From contig JACCWD010000058.1 of NCBI GenBank assembly GCA_013697825.1, positions 1 through 51,357 on the forward strand: a DNA stretch of 51,357 nt, in the 5' to 3' direction. The notes below the pieces were generated by a model. That model searched no databases. It worked only from the letters and a program-made list of their open reading frames with translations, and had not been told where the DNA came from. Source of the DNA: Rubrobacter sp. (GTDB lineage Bacteria > Actinomycetota > Rubrobacteria > Rubrobacterales > Rubrobacteraceae). The position numbers were made by a program, and so were the translations under genes. Shown here one piece after another: positions 41,269 through 49,439 of this stretch (position 1 is the first letter of the stretch; each line of letters starts with the position of its first letter).

Positions 41269-41604
41269 TTATCCTTCGATCGTCACAGAATGCCCCGGAC
41301 GCAATTCCGATGAAGCCCCCTCCAAAAGCCGCGAAACCTCGGGCATCAAGGGTTCGAGATCCGCGATGCTGTTGCTTTTCGCCGAAAGGACTATGACAGC
41401 CAGATCGAACCGCTTCAAGTTTTGCTGATGCGGAATACCCTGGTCGGTGGTTATAAGAACCTCGAACTCGCGCTGCGCCGCTTCGAGAAGTTCGCCATTT
41501 TGCACCGAACCCCATCCCCGCTCCCGGACGGTGTGCGCTTCGATTCCGTCGGGCAGAAACCGCTTTAGGCGGCGGTCGAGCATCTCATCGAGAAGAACCC
41601 GCAC
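41269..41604 (-). CDS. DUF5615 PIN-like toxin candidate
   Basis: 111 residues of the DUF5615 (COG4634) family: the N-terminal strand with acidic pair VLLDEMLDRRL, VRERGWGSVQNGELLEAAQ, and VLITTDQGIPHQQN with the second acidic site. Such proteins are predicted PIN-like nucleases and are paired with DUF433 antitoxins. GTG start overlapping the DUF433 gene by 20 bp. Confidence 0.85.
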   Translation of the reverse strand: MRVLLDEMLDRRLKRFLPDGIEAHTVRERGWGSVQNGELLEAAQREFEVLITTDQGIPHQQNLKRFDLAVIVLSAKSNSIADLEPLMPEVSRLLEGASSELRPGHSVTIEG

Positions 41605-41824
41605 GCACCGACCCCTCGACGGCTTCGCGAGCCATCTCCAAATACCCCACGGCTTGCTCGCGGCTCACACCGGGGAACCCCTCCAGAAAGTCGTCCAGCG
41701 AGCTTCCGGCTTCGAGGTAGTCTATGAGGTTCTTCACCGGCACCCGCGTACCGGTGAAAACGAGGTCGCCGTTGAGCACCTTCGGATGGCGGGAGACTAT
41801 CCGCTTTTCTACCGCGCCGGACAT
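41585..41824 (-). CDS. DUF433 antitoxin candidate
   Basis: 79 residues of the DUF433 (COG2442) family: IVSRHPKVLNGDLVFTGTRVPVKNLIDYLEAG with the conserved GTRVPV motif, then a helix-turn-helix-like end. The ATG at 41824 gives the usual length; an upstream GTG would add 10 residues. Coupled to the DUF5615 gene. Confidence 0.85.
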   Translation of the reverse strand: MSGAVEKRIVSRHPKVLNGDLVFTGTRVPVKNLIDYLEAGSSLDDFLEGFPGVSREQAVGYLEMAREAVEGSVRAGSSR

Positions 41825-41887
41825 GGCCTCATTTAACCATAACGCTCGAACCACGCTCGAACCGCCGGGGGTCGAGGTTCGCAGCGG

Positions 41888-42325
41888 TCACGCCGCTGAA
41901 ATCGGAGGCTTGCGCGGAGCGATCAAGGCCAGCGACATGGCGAGCGGCGGAGCCACCAAAGCGCATAAACCGAAGATCCAGCCCGGATGCCCTTTCCTTC
42001 GCACGAGGTAAACGACCATCCCCGCGAACAACGCCACGATACCCGCGATGGCCCCGGAGAACCACAAGCCCGGCTCATAGGCATTGACGACCTAGCCGTC
42101 GTTCATATGGTACGCGCAACGCCCGCCGAGGTTCAAAAACGAGTTCTCGAAACCGATGCCGCGTACATCCGAATAATCCGCGCCGGGAACGCCCGCCGGG
42201 TAGCTCTCGCAGGCGTTGTCGGCGTTCGCTGTCTGGACGATGAAGAGAGCGACGTACACGAAGAGCGTCGCAACGCACCCGATGAAAGAAGCGCCGGCGA
42301 ACATAAAAGCCCGCCGCAGCCTCAC
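41888..42325 (-). pseudogene. Membrane-protein gene interrupted by an in-frame amber codon
   Basis: A single frame runs from GTG 42325 to TGA 41888 (146 codons) but has TAG at 42092-42094 after codon 77. Before it: a basic start, one transmembrane helix (GASFIGCVATLFVYVALFIV) and an extracytoplasmic part with Cys39 and Cys70 (ACESYPAG, GGRCAYHMNDG). After it the frame continues sensibly: VVNAYEPGLWFSG, a second helix (AGIVALFAGMVVYLV), RRKGHPGW and a third helix (IFGLCALVAPPLAMSLALIA). So a three-helix protein seems split by one nonsense codon. GTG overlaps the ispG stop by one base. Family not recognised. Confidence 0.7.
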
Positions 42326-43398
42326 TACTTCCAGCCGTCCTTCCCGATCTCGTCGAAAAGCGCGTCGAAGATGTCGTTGCGCCCGACCTTCCGAAGCGGC
42401 TCGCCCTTCGAGAAAATTACACCGTCATCCTTCCCTCCGGCGACGCCGTAATCCGCGTCCCGAGCCTCGCCGGGGCCGTTCACGATGCACCCCATCACCG
42501 CGACGGTGAAGTGGTCTTCGTAGTGCTTGAGCGCGTCCTCGACCTTCGCGGCCATCCCGATCACGTCGAAGCCGAGCGTCCTCGCGCACGAAGGACACGC
42601 GATGACGTTCGGGCCGCGGTGGCGGAGGTTCAATGACGAGAGGATTTGATACGCCACCGGTATCTCCTCGACCGGGTCTTCGGCGAGCGAGATGCGGATG
42701 GTGTCCCCGACGCCGTACGGAAGAAGCTGCCCGAACGCGGCGGCGGTTTTGATCGAACCCGCGAGCTTCGTCCCGGCCTCCGTCACACCGAGATGCAATG
42801 GCGCGTCCGAATGCTCGCGGAACTTCCGGTTCGCCTCGACCATCTCGGGGACGTGGGAGGCTTTGAGGGAGACCTTGAAATTATAAAAGCCCATCTCCTC
42901 GGCGATCTCGACCTTGTGGAGCGCGCTCGCGACGAGAGCCTCCTCCTTCGGCATGTCCCAGAAACGCTTCTCCACCGAGCCGGAGTTCACCCCGATCCTC
43001 ATCGCGATGTCCTTCTCCATGCACTTCTCGATGACCTTCCTGAATCGGTCGTCGTTGCCGATGTTCCCGGGGTTTATGCGGATGCACGCCGCCCCGGCGT
43101 CGGCGGCCCCGAGTGCCATCCGGTAGTCGAAGTGGATGTCGGCGATGAGCGGGGTCGGGCTTCGCCACACGACTTGCTTGAAGCCTTCGAGGGCCTTCGA
43201 TCCGTTGACCGAGACGCGAACCAAATCCGCCCCGGCCGCGTTGAGGTCGTAGACTTGCTGGACGGTCGCCTCGACGTCGTAGGTCATCGTGTTCGTCATA
43301 GACTGGACGGCGATCTTCGCGTCCCCGCCGATCGGCACGTCGCCGACCTTTATTTGACGGCTCGTGATCGGGCGTTTGGCTACCGCTGCCTCTGTCAT
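42325..43398 (-). CDS. ispG: 4-hydroxy-3-methylbut-2-en-1-yl diphosphate synthase
   Basis: GcpE/IspG of the MEP isoprenoid pathway. 357 residues, a TIM-barrel (ISRQIKVGDVPIGGDAKIAVQSMTNT-type start) and the [4Fe-4S] ligands Cys268, Cys271, Cys304 and Glu311 (ACPSC, GCIVNGPGEA). The pathway partner dxr and the protease rseP are just upstream, the dxr-rseP-ispG order of actinobacteria. ATG start. Confidence 0.96.
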   Translation of the reverse strand: MTEAAVAKRPITSRQIKVGDVPIGGDAKIAVQSMTNTMTYDVEATVQQVYDLNAAGADLVRVSVNGSKALEGFKQVVWRSPTPLIADIHFDYRMALGAADAGAACIRINPGNIGNDDRFRKVIEKCMEKDIAMRIGVNSGSVEKRFWDMPKEEALVASALHKVEIAEEMGFYNFKVSLKASHVPEMVEANRKFREHSDAPLHLGVTEAGTKLAGSIKTAAAFGQLLPYGVGDTIRISLAEDPVEEIPVAYQILSSLNLRHRGPNVIACPSCARTLGFDVIGMAAKVEDALKHYEDHFTVAVMGCIVNGPGEARDADYGVAGGKDDGVIFSKGEPLRKVGRNDIFDALFDEIGKDGWK

Positions 43399-43543
43399 CT
43401 TCTCTCGAATCTCCTCAAGTCGCTATACCGCGTCTCTATGTTCTCAATGATGTTCCGGGCTAAACAATCTCCCGCCGTGATTTTACCGAGTCCGCCCCGC
43501 CTTGCGAACCGGAGGTGTGCGGAAATGAACAATCCCCCGCCCG

Positions 43544-44704
43544 TCATCGCGGAATAAGCGGCTCCCCGGTGAATATCCGGCTCAAGTCGGCATACGTCGC
43601 GAAGACGAAGAGCATGAGCACGAGTCCGAGACCGAGCAAAGCCACCTTCCCCATCGTCTCCTCGCTTATGGGTCGGCGTGCGATCTTCTCGATCGCGATG
43701 AAGAGGAGATGCCCACCGTCGAGCGGGAGTATCGGAAGCAAATTCATAACCCCGAGGATGAGGCTGATAATGGCGAGCAAGGATATCGATGCCACCACTC
43801 CCTGACTCATCACCTCGCCCCCGACTGCCGTGATCCCGACCGGCCCCGTGACGTTGTCGAAGAAGTTCATTTGCCCGGTGATGATCATGAACAGACCCGA
43901 AATCTGCAAAGCCGCGAACTCGTACGTCTGCTTCGTCCCCTCCCACAAAGCGAGGAACGGCGAATGGCTCGTCTCCCCGACGACCGGGGCGACGCCGAGT
44001 TGTGGATCATCCGCCCCCGGCGCGTGGGAACCGGGCATCGCCGTCCCAAGCTCGCCGGTGAGGATTTCCTCCCCACCATTTCGCTCGACGGTGACGGAAA
44101 CTTCGGTTCCGGCCTCGCGGCTGCCGATCTCCTCGGTGAAGCCCTCCCACGTCGGAATGTTCCGCCCGTCCATCGCGACGAGCCGGTCGCCTTCCTGAAT
44201 GCCGATCTCCTCCGCCGTCGAGTCCGGGACGATCGCCTGAACCTCCGGCTCGAGCTGCGTCGGAACCCCCTGAATCGCGAACAAACTCGAAAAGAGAAGC
44301 ACCGCGAACACGATGTTCACCGCCGGCCCCGCGAAGATAATGAGCGCCCGCTGCCAATGCGGCTTCGCATAGTACGTGTCCGGCGCCGGCTCCACATCGA
44401 GCCTCCGCCCGTCTATCCGCTTCTCATCCTCGCCGAGTTCCTCGTCGCCGGAGCCTTTCCGCCCCTCCATCCCCGTCGCCGAGCCATCGTCGCCGCCCAT
44501 GCCCGCGATCTTCGCGAACCCCCCGAGGAGTATGATGCGGAAGGAATACACGGTCGAGCCGATCTTCTTCTTGAAGATGGCCGGGCCGAAGCCGATGCCG
44601 AACTCGGGAACCCTCACGCCGAAGGCTTTGGCCGTGAGCATATGCCCGAATTCGTGGATGGCGATGAGGACTATGAGCCCGAGTATCGCGACGATTATGG
44701 TCAT
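43544..44704 (-). CDS. rseP: Site-2 zinc metalloprotease RseP
   Basis: Intramembrane protease that releases anti-sigma factors and other membrane substrates. 386 residues: HEFGH zinc motif at His17-His21 in the first helix, a PDZ domain (IQEGDRLVAMDGRNIPTWEGF), and the second motif NLLPILPLDGGHLLF in the penultimate membrane region. An acidic insert of about 30 residues follows GFAKIAGM. ATG overlaps the dxr stop by 4 bp. Confidence 0.94.
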   Translation of the reverse strand: MTIIVAILGLIVLIAIHEFGHMLTAKAFGVRVPEFGIGFGPAIFKKKIGSTVYSFRIILLGGFAKIAGMGGDDGSATGMEGRKGSGDEELGEDEKRIDGRRLDVEPAPDTYYAKPHWQRALIIFAGPAVNIVFAVLLFSSLFAIQGVPTQLEPEVQAIVPDSTAEEIGIQEGDRLVAMDGRNIPTWEGFTEEIGSREAGTEVSVTVERNGGEEILTGELGTAMPGSHAPGADDPQLGVAPVVGETSHSPFLALWEGTKQTYEFAALQISGLFMIITGQMNFFDNVTGPVGITAVGGEVMSQGVVASISLLAIISLILGVMNLLPILPLDGGHLLFIAIEKIARRPISEETMGKVALLGLGLVLMLFVFATYADLSRIFTGEPLIPR

Positions 44705-45867
44705 CGAACCTCTTTCACTTTACGCTTCGCTTCGTTTCTGGCCCACGAGTCCGCCTCGCTTATGGACTCCATGCTCTCCATCGCCCCGAACTCCGGCGCG
44801 GCTTCGAGCGTCGTCTCGATGAGATCGGCCACAGCGAGGAATTTTATCCCACCTTCGAGGAAAGCCTCGATGGCGACCTCGTTCGCCGCGTTGAGAACCA
44901 CCGGATACGCCCCCCCGAGCCTCCCCGCCTCATACGCGAGCGGCAAACACCGGAAAACATCATTCCTCGGCTCGTCGAACGTCCACGAAACCCCATCGAA
45001 AGGCGTCGCCCCGACCGACACATCCACCCTCTCCGGATAAAGCATCCCGTACGAAATGGGGAGCTTCATACTCGGCGTCGAAGCGTGGAGGATCGTCGCC
45101 CCGTCCTCGAACATAACGCCGCCGTGGACGACGGACTGGCGATGGACGACGACCTTTATTTTGTCGAATGGGATGCCGAAGAGATGATGAGCCTCGATGA
45201 CTTCGAGTCCCTTGTTCATCATCGTCGCCGAGTCGAGGGTATTCTTCACGCCCATGCTCCATGTCGGATGCGCGAGCGCGTCCTCCACCCCCGCGTCCGC
45301 GAGCTTCGCCTTCTCCGTCTCGAAGAACGGCCCGCCCGAAGCCGTGAGAAGGACACCGCTTATCTCGGATTCCGTCCGGCCCTCAATGCACTGGAAAATC
45401 GCCGAATGCTCCGAGTCCACGGGTATTGTGGGGTTTCCTTCGGCGAGGGACATCACCCACTCGCCGCCCGCGACGATGGATTCCTTATTCGCGAGCGCGA
45501 CCCGATTTTCCGCTTCGAGCGCTGAAACCGTCGCGGCGAGGCCCGCGAAGCCGACGACGCCGTTGAGAACGGTGTCGGTCGGGGCTTTCGCGAGTTCACT
45601 CGCCGAGCCGGGGCCGACGAGCGTTTCCGCGTCGCAGTTTCGGAGGAAGTCGGCGTCGCCGTTTTCGAGGGCGACGTATTTCGGGGAGAACTCATGGGCT
45701 TGTTTTTCGAGCATCTTGGCGTTGTTCGAGGCGGAGAGGCCGACGAGTTCGAAGCGGTCGGGGTGGGCGCGGACGACATCGAGGGCTTGCGTGCCGATGC
45801 TCCCGGTCGAGCCGAGGATCGTCACGCGCCGGGGCGTGGTTTGGGATGTCCTTGAAAGTTCATTCAT
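44701..45867 (-). CDS. dxr: 1-deoxy-D-xylulose 5-phosphate reductoisomerase
   Basis: Second step of the MEP pathway. 388 residues: NADPH loop TILGSTGSIGTQALDVV (Gly19-Gly25), LANKESIVAGGEW, the metal/substrate region PVDSEHSAIFQCI, LTASGGPFFET and HPTWSMGVKNTLDSATMMNKGLEVIEAHHLF. ATG start overlapping the cdsA stop by 4 bp. Confidence 0.96.
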   Translation of the reverse strand: MNELSRTSQTTPRRVTILGSTGSIGTQALDVVRAHPDRFELVGLSASNNAKMLEKQAHEFSPKYVALENGDADFLRNCDAETLVGPGSASELAKAPTDTVLNGVVGFAGLAATVSALEAENRVALANKESIVAGGEWVMSLAEGNPTIPVDSEHSAIFQCIEGRTESEISGVLLTASGGPFFETEKAKLADAGVEDALAHPTWSMGVKNTLDSATMMNKGLEVIEAHHLFGIPFDKIKVVVHRQSVVHGGVMFEDGATILHASTPSMKLPISYGMLYPERVDVSVGATPFDGVSWTFDEPRNDVFRCLPLAYEAGRLGGAYPVVLNAANEVAIEAFLEGGIKFLAVADLIETTLEAAPEFGAMESMESISEADSWARNEAKRKVKEVR

Positions 45868-46634
45868 GCGAGAAGAGAAATATAGTATACCGCCGGAGCG
45901 GTGAAGAGGAGGCTGTCTATCCGGTCGAGCATCCCGCCGTGTCCGGGGAGGACGCGCCCGAGGTCTTTTATGTCGAGGATGCGTTTGAGCGTGGACTCGA
46001 AGAGGTCTCCGGCCTGGCTCGCCACGGAGATCGCCGCCCCGAGCGCGACGGCTTTCACGATGTCGAAGTCGAGGAAATAAAACGCGAACGGCGCGACGAC
46101 GAGGGTTGTGAGGACGAGGCCGCCGATGCCGCCCTCGACCGTCTTCTTCGGGCTAAGCGTGGGGAGAAGCTGATGGCGACCGAAGAAGCGCCCGGCGAAA
46201 TACGCCCCGGCGTCGGAGATCCACGGCCCGACGACGGCGGCGAGGACGAGGAAAGTCCCGACCCCGAGCGCGGCGATGAGGCCGAGATGGGCCATCGGAA
46301 CCCCGACCCACACCGCCATGAGAAGGATCGCGAGTATCGCCCGGAGCGTCCGCACGTCCGAACGCCCCGCGAGCCAGAGAAGCGCCCACGGAAAACTGAG
46401 GAGCGCCCCCGCCAAAATCCCCAAAATCCCGAACGGTATGGACAAAAGGATCGGAGCGACGCCCGAAACGAGCGCCGCCGGGAACGGGAGAGGTTCGAGG
46501 GCGCGCGAAAGCTCATAAGCGGAGATCCCGACGACGACGAGGGCGAGCGCGAGGATTGCCCATTCGCCCGCTAAAATCCCGGCGAGGACGATCGGGGCGA
46601 CGAGAATGGCGGTGATGGTGCGCCATCTCAGCAT
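45864..46634 (-). CDS. cdsA: Phosphatidate cytidylyltransferase
   Basis: Makes CDP-diacylglycerol. From ATG 46634 (MLRWRTITAILVAPIVLAG) it has 256 residues, about seven transmembrane segments, and the signature STLKRILDIKDLGRVLPGHGGMLDRIDSLLF. The frame is open 175 codons further upstream, but that part lies in repeat DNA and is not protein-like. Order uppS-cdsA-dxr-rseP-ispG. Confidence 0.93.
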   Translation of the reverse strand: MLRWRTITAILVAPIVLAGILAGEWAILALALVVVGISAYELSRALEPLPFPAALVSGVAPILLSIPFGILGILAGALLSFPWALLWLAGRSDVRTLRAILAILLMAVWVGVPMAHLGLIAALGVGTFLVLAAVVGPWISDAGAYFAGRFFGRHQLLPTLSPKKTVEGGIGGLVLTTLVVAPFAFYFLDFDIVKAVALGAAISVASQAGDLFESTLKRILDIKDLGRVLPGHGGMLDRIDSLLFTAPAVYYISLLA

Positions 46635-47285
46635 GGTCGCTTCGATCCGAAAGACCGGGAGTCGGGAGTCGGGAGTCGGGGGTCGGGGTGCGCTCGACGA
46701 AGCGATGGCGGGTGTGGGTTCCGGCATCGCGCTTTTCCCGACTCCCGGCAACCCGCCCCCGATAACCGGGGCAACCCGCTGTGGGGGCGGCTCGGCGGGC
46801 CGTGTTCTCCCTCGAAGATCCACCTCGCTTCGCCGGGTATACGATCCACCGGAATGTCTCTTCGTTTTGAGGGGTGTCGCCTCTTCCATGGAATTCCCGC
46901 GCCCGGATGCGATTCCTTCGGGGTCGGCTCCCCCGTCCGGGGGTAAAAATATCCTCGGTTCGCTTCGCTTCGACAAACTTTCGCGGAAGTCGAACGGACG
47001 AGGCGAGGACGCGGGGTTTCGCCCTCGCGCATTCCCCGGCTTCCGGTTTTCACGGGAGTCGAATGATTCTCGACCTTCTCTCCCCGAACATCCCCGCCTT
47101 CCCGTCCGAGAGGCTCTCGCCGGAATCGAACGTCGCGACGGCGGATGTGTGTTTCGCACCGCGCATTTCCCGACTCCCGACTCCCGAAGCGACGCGACCT
47201 CCCGACTCCCGGCGGGCGAAGCGTTCGCCTTCCGTCGGCTTCTCTTCGTAACGTACGAGGTGGCATGCCGACGAAGCCCCGCGAC
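46635..47285. repeat. 650-bp repeat-rich gap between uppS and cdsA
   Basis: No gene recognised. GGGAGTC three times plus GGGGGTC at 46657-46684; inverted copies GACTCCC at 46740, 47172, 47179 and 47204. A small hairpin (CCCCCGTCCGGGGG) lies near 46940. The opposed heptamers bracket about 500 bp, so the stretch might be a small non-coding element. Confidence 0.65.
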
Positions 47286-48059
47286 TCACACACCGCCGCG
47301 GCGGCGCGAGCGGGAGGCGAAGGATTCAACGGCCTTCGTGAACTCCTCCTTCGAGAAGTCCGGCCAAAGGGTGTCGGTCACATATAGTTCGGCGTAGGCG
47401 ATTTGCCAGAGGAGGAAGTTCGAGACGCGAAGCTCGCCGCTCGTTCGGATTACGAGATCCATTTCGGGGACTTCCGGGGCGTACAAATATTTCGAGAAAG
47501 TCGCTTCGTCCACGTCCTCCGGGTCGAGTCCGGCGGAGATCATACGCCGCGTGGCGTCCACTATTTCGGAGCGACCGCCGTAATTTAACGCGATGTACAC
47601 GTCGAGCTTGCCGTTCTCGGCGGTGAGTTCCTCGGCCTCGCGCATGGAGCTTTGGATCTCCTCGGGGAGCTTCTCGCGCCGCCCGACGAAGCGTATGCGA
47701 ACGCCGCGTTCCCCGAGTTCTGGCACCCTTTCTTTGGCGGTCTCTAAAAAGAGGCGCATGAGGGTGTCCACTTCTTCCGTCGGACGCGCCCAGTTTTCGG
47801 TGGAGAAGGCGTAAAGGGTGAGGGTCTCGACCCCGGCCTCCCCGGCGGCTTCGAGGACGGGTTTGAGAACCTCGACCCCGGCCCGGTGTCCGGCGGCCCG
47901 CGGGAGGAGGCGGCGACGCGCCCACCGCCCATTGCCGTCCATGATGATGGCGACGTTTCGCGGGCCGTTCTCCGGGGCTTTCCGGGGAGCGTCGTCCGGG
48001 GTCGCGAGAAGCCGAGCTTCGCCGTTCGCGTGGGATGGGTGTTTTTGGAGGGGTTCCAG
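47286..48059 (-). CDS. uppS: Isoprenyl transferase (undecaprenyl diphosphate synthase)
   Basis: cis-Prenyltransferase that makes the lipid carrier for cell wall synthesis. The motif RNVAIIMDGNGRWA contains the catalytic Asp; GHRAGVE, LTLYAFSTENWARP and DLVIRTSGELRVSNFLLWQIAYAELY follow. The first ATG is the Met of MDGN itself, which would cut off an essential beta strand, and no ATG, GTG or TTG lies in frame between it and the frr stop. A CTG at 48057-48059 has GGAGG at ideal spacing (7 nt) and gives 257 residues, the normal length. The last step order frr-uppS-cdsA is conserved. Confidence 0.9.
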   Translation of the reverse strand: MEPLQKHPSHANGEARLLATPDDAPRKAPENGPRNVAIIMDGNGRWARRRLLPRAAGHRAGVEVLKPVLEAAGEAGVETLTLYAFSTENWARPTEEVDTLMRLFLETAKERVPELGERGVRIRFVGRREKLPEEIQSSMREAEELTAENGKLDVYIALNYGGRSEIVDATRRMISAGLDPEDVDEATFSKYLYAPEVPEMDLVIRTSGELRVSNFLLWQIAYAELYVTDTLWPDFSKEEFTKAVESFASRSRRRGGV

Positions 48060-48061
48060 CG

Positions 48062-48622
48062 TCAGACCTCCATAAGCTCCGACTCTTTCTCTTCGAGAGC
48101 CGAGTCTATGAGCTTTACGTATTTCGTGGTGAGGCCGTTCAATTCGCCCTCGGCGCGGCGTTCGTCGTCCTCGGAGATCTCCCCCTCCTTGCGAAGCTCG
48201 TGGAGGTCGCTCATCTCACCCCGACGGACGTTCCGCACCGAGACACGGCCTTCCTCGGCCATGCCTCGGGCGACCCGAATGAACTCTTTTCTGCGTTCCT
48301 CGGTGAGTTCGGGGATCGGGAGGCGGAGGATCCTCCCGTCGTTCATCGGGTTGAGGCCGATGTCCGAGTCGCGAATCGAACGCTCGATGTCCTTGAGGGA
48401 GTTCGGGTCGAAGGGGGTCACGGTGAGGAGGCGCGGCTCCGGCACGCCGATGTTCGCGACGCTTTTGAGCGGCATCCTCGATCCGTATGCCTCGACTTCG
48501 ATCCGATCCAGAATCGCCGGGTTGGCGCGTCCGGTCCGGATGGACGAGAATTGGTTTCTCACGGCGGCGAGGGCGCTCTTCATCCTTTTCTCAGCAGTTG
48601 TCAGGTCGATCATGTCCGACAT
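48062..48622 (-). CDS. frr: Ribosome recycling factor
   Basis: Splits post-termination ribosomes together with EF-G. 186 residues with RTGRANPAILDRIEVEAYGSRMPL, LTVTPFDPNSLKDIERSIRDSDIGLNP and the long-helix end. ATG with GGAGGAAT upstream. Its last codons carry the Shine-Dalgarno for uppS. Confidence 0.97.
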   Translation of the reverse strand: MSDMIDLTTAEKRMKSALAAVRNQFSSIRTGRANPAILDRIEVEAYGSRMPLKSVANIGVPEPRLLTVTPFDPNSLKDIERSIRDSDIGLNPMNDGRILRLPIPELTEERRKEFIRVARGMAEEGRVSVRNVRRGEMSDLHELRKEGEISEDDERRAEGELNGLTTKYVKLIDSALEEKESELMEV

Positions 48623-48652
48623 CGCATTCCTCCTCAGCCCGGTTTCCCCTGC

Positions 48653-49435
48653 TTATACGCTCTGGCCGTTGTTCCAGACCAGAGAGCCGACCCTCTCGCC
48701 CGCGAGTATGCGGCGGAGGTTTCCCGCCTTGAGTATATCGAAGACGATGATGGGGAGTCCCTCCCCGCTGCACAACGTCGCCGCCGTGTGGTCCATGACC
48801 GAAAGGTTCTCGGAGAGGAGATCCATGTAATTGAGCCGGGGCATGATCTTCGCGTCCGGATGGTGGCGGGGATCCTTGTCGTAAACCCCGTCCACCCGGT
48901 TCTTCGCCATGAGGATCGCATCGGCCCCGATCTCGAGCGCGCGCAGCGCGGCCCCCGTGTCCGTCGTGAAGAAGGGATTCCCCGTCCCGGAGGCGAAGAT
49001 GACGACGCGGCCCTTTTCGAGATGCCGCACGGCGCGGCGGCGGATATACGGCTCGGCGACCTCTTGAATCTGGATCGCCGACTGGACGCGGACGGCGATG
49101 CCGCGCTGTTCGAGAGCCGCTTGCAAAGCGAGGGCGTTTATGACGGTGCCGAGCATGGACATATAGTCGGCGGTCGTCTTCTCGATGCCGAGCGAATCGG
49201 CGACGCCGGAGCCTCGGAAGATGTTTCCGCCCCCGACGACGACGGCGAGTTCCGCCCCGGCCTCGACGGCTTCGAGAACTTGCATCGCGGTCGCCTGGAG
49301 GCTTTCGGGGTCTATGCCGTAGCCCTTCTCCCCGGCGAGCGATTCGCCGGAGAGCTTGAGGACGACGCGCTTTATGGAGCCGAGTTCGGAGCGGGGGCTT
49401 CCCGAGCCATCGCCGGACTTTACAATCTCGTCCAA
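48653..49435 (-). CDS. pyrH: Uridylate kinase
   Basis: UMP kinase of the amino-acid kinase fold. 260 residues: KRVVLKLSGESLAGEKGYGID, AVVVGGGNIFRGSG, ASGTGNPFFTTDTGAALRALEIGADAI. TTG start at 49435, 4 nt after the tsf stop; AGGA is only 2 nt before it. About 20 residues longer at the N-terminus than E. coli PyrH. Confidence 0.95.
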   Translation of the reverse strand: MDEIVKSGDGSGSPRSELGSIKRVVLKLSGESLAGEKGYGIDPESLQATAMQVLEAVEAGAELAVVVGGGNIFRGSGVADSLGIEKTTADYMSMLGTVINALALQAALEQRGIAVRVQSAIQIQEVAEPYIRRRAVRHLEKGRVVIFASGTGNPFFTTDTGAALRALEIGADAILMAKNRVDGVYDKDPRHHPDAKIMPRLNYMDLLSENLSVMDHTAATLCSGEGLPIIVFDILKAGNLRRILAGERVGSLVWNNGQSV

Positions 49436-49439
49436 AATC

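Noticed and set aside
42092-42094. TAG as selenocysteine/pyrrolysine-like recoding
   Set aside because: No recoding element or special tRNA gene is seen, and TAG ends ordinary genes in the window.
46635-47159. N-terminal extension of cdsA by 175 codons
   Set aside because: Made of repeat DNA, no membrane or domain character; CdsA begins properly at 46634.
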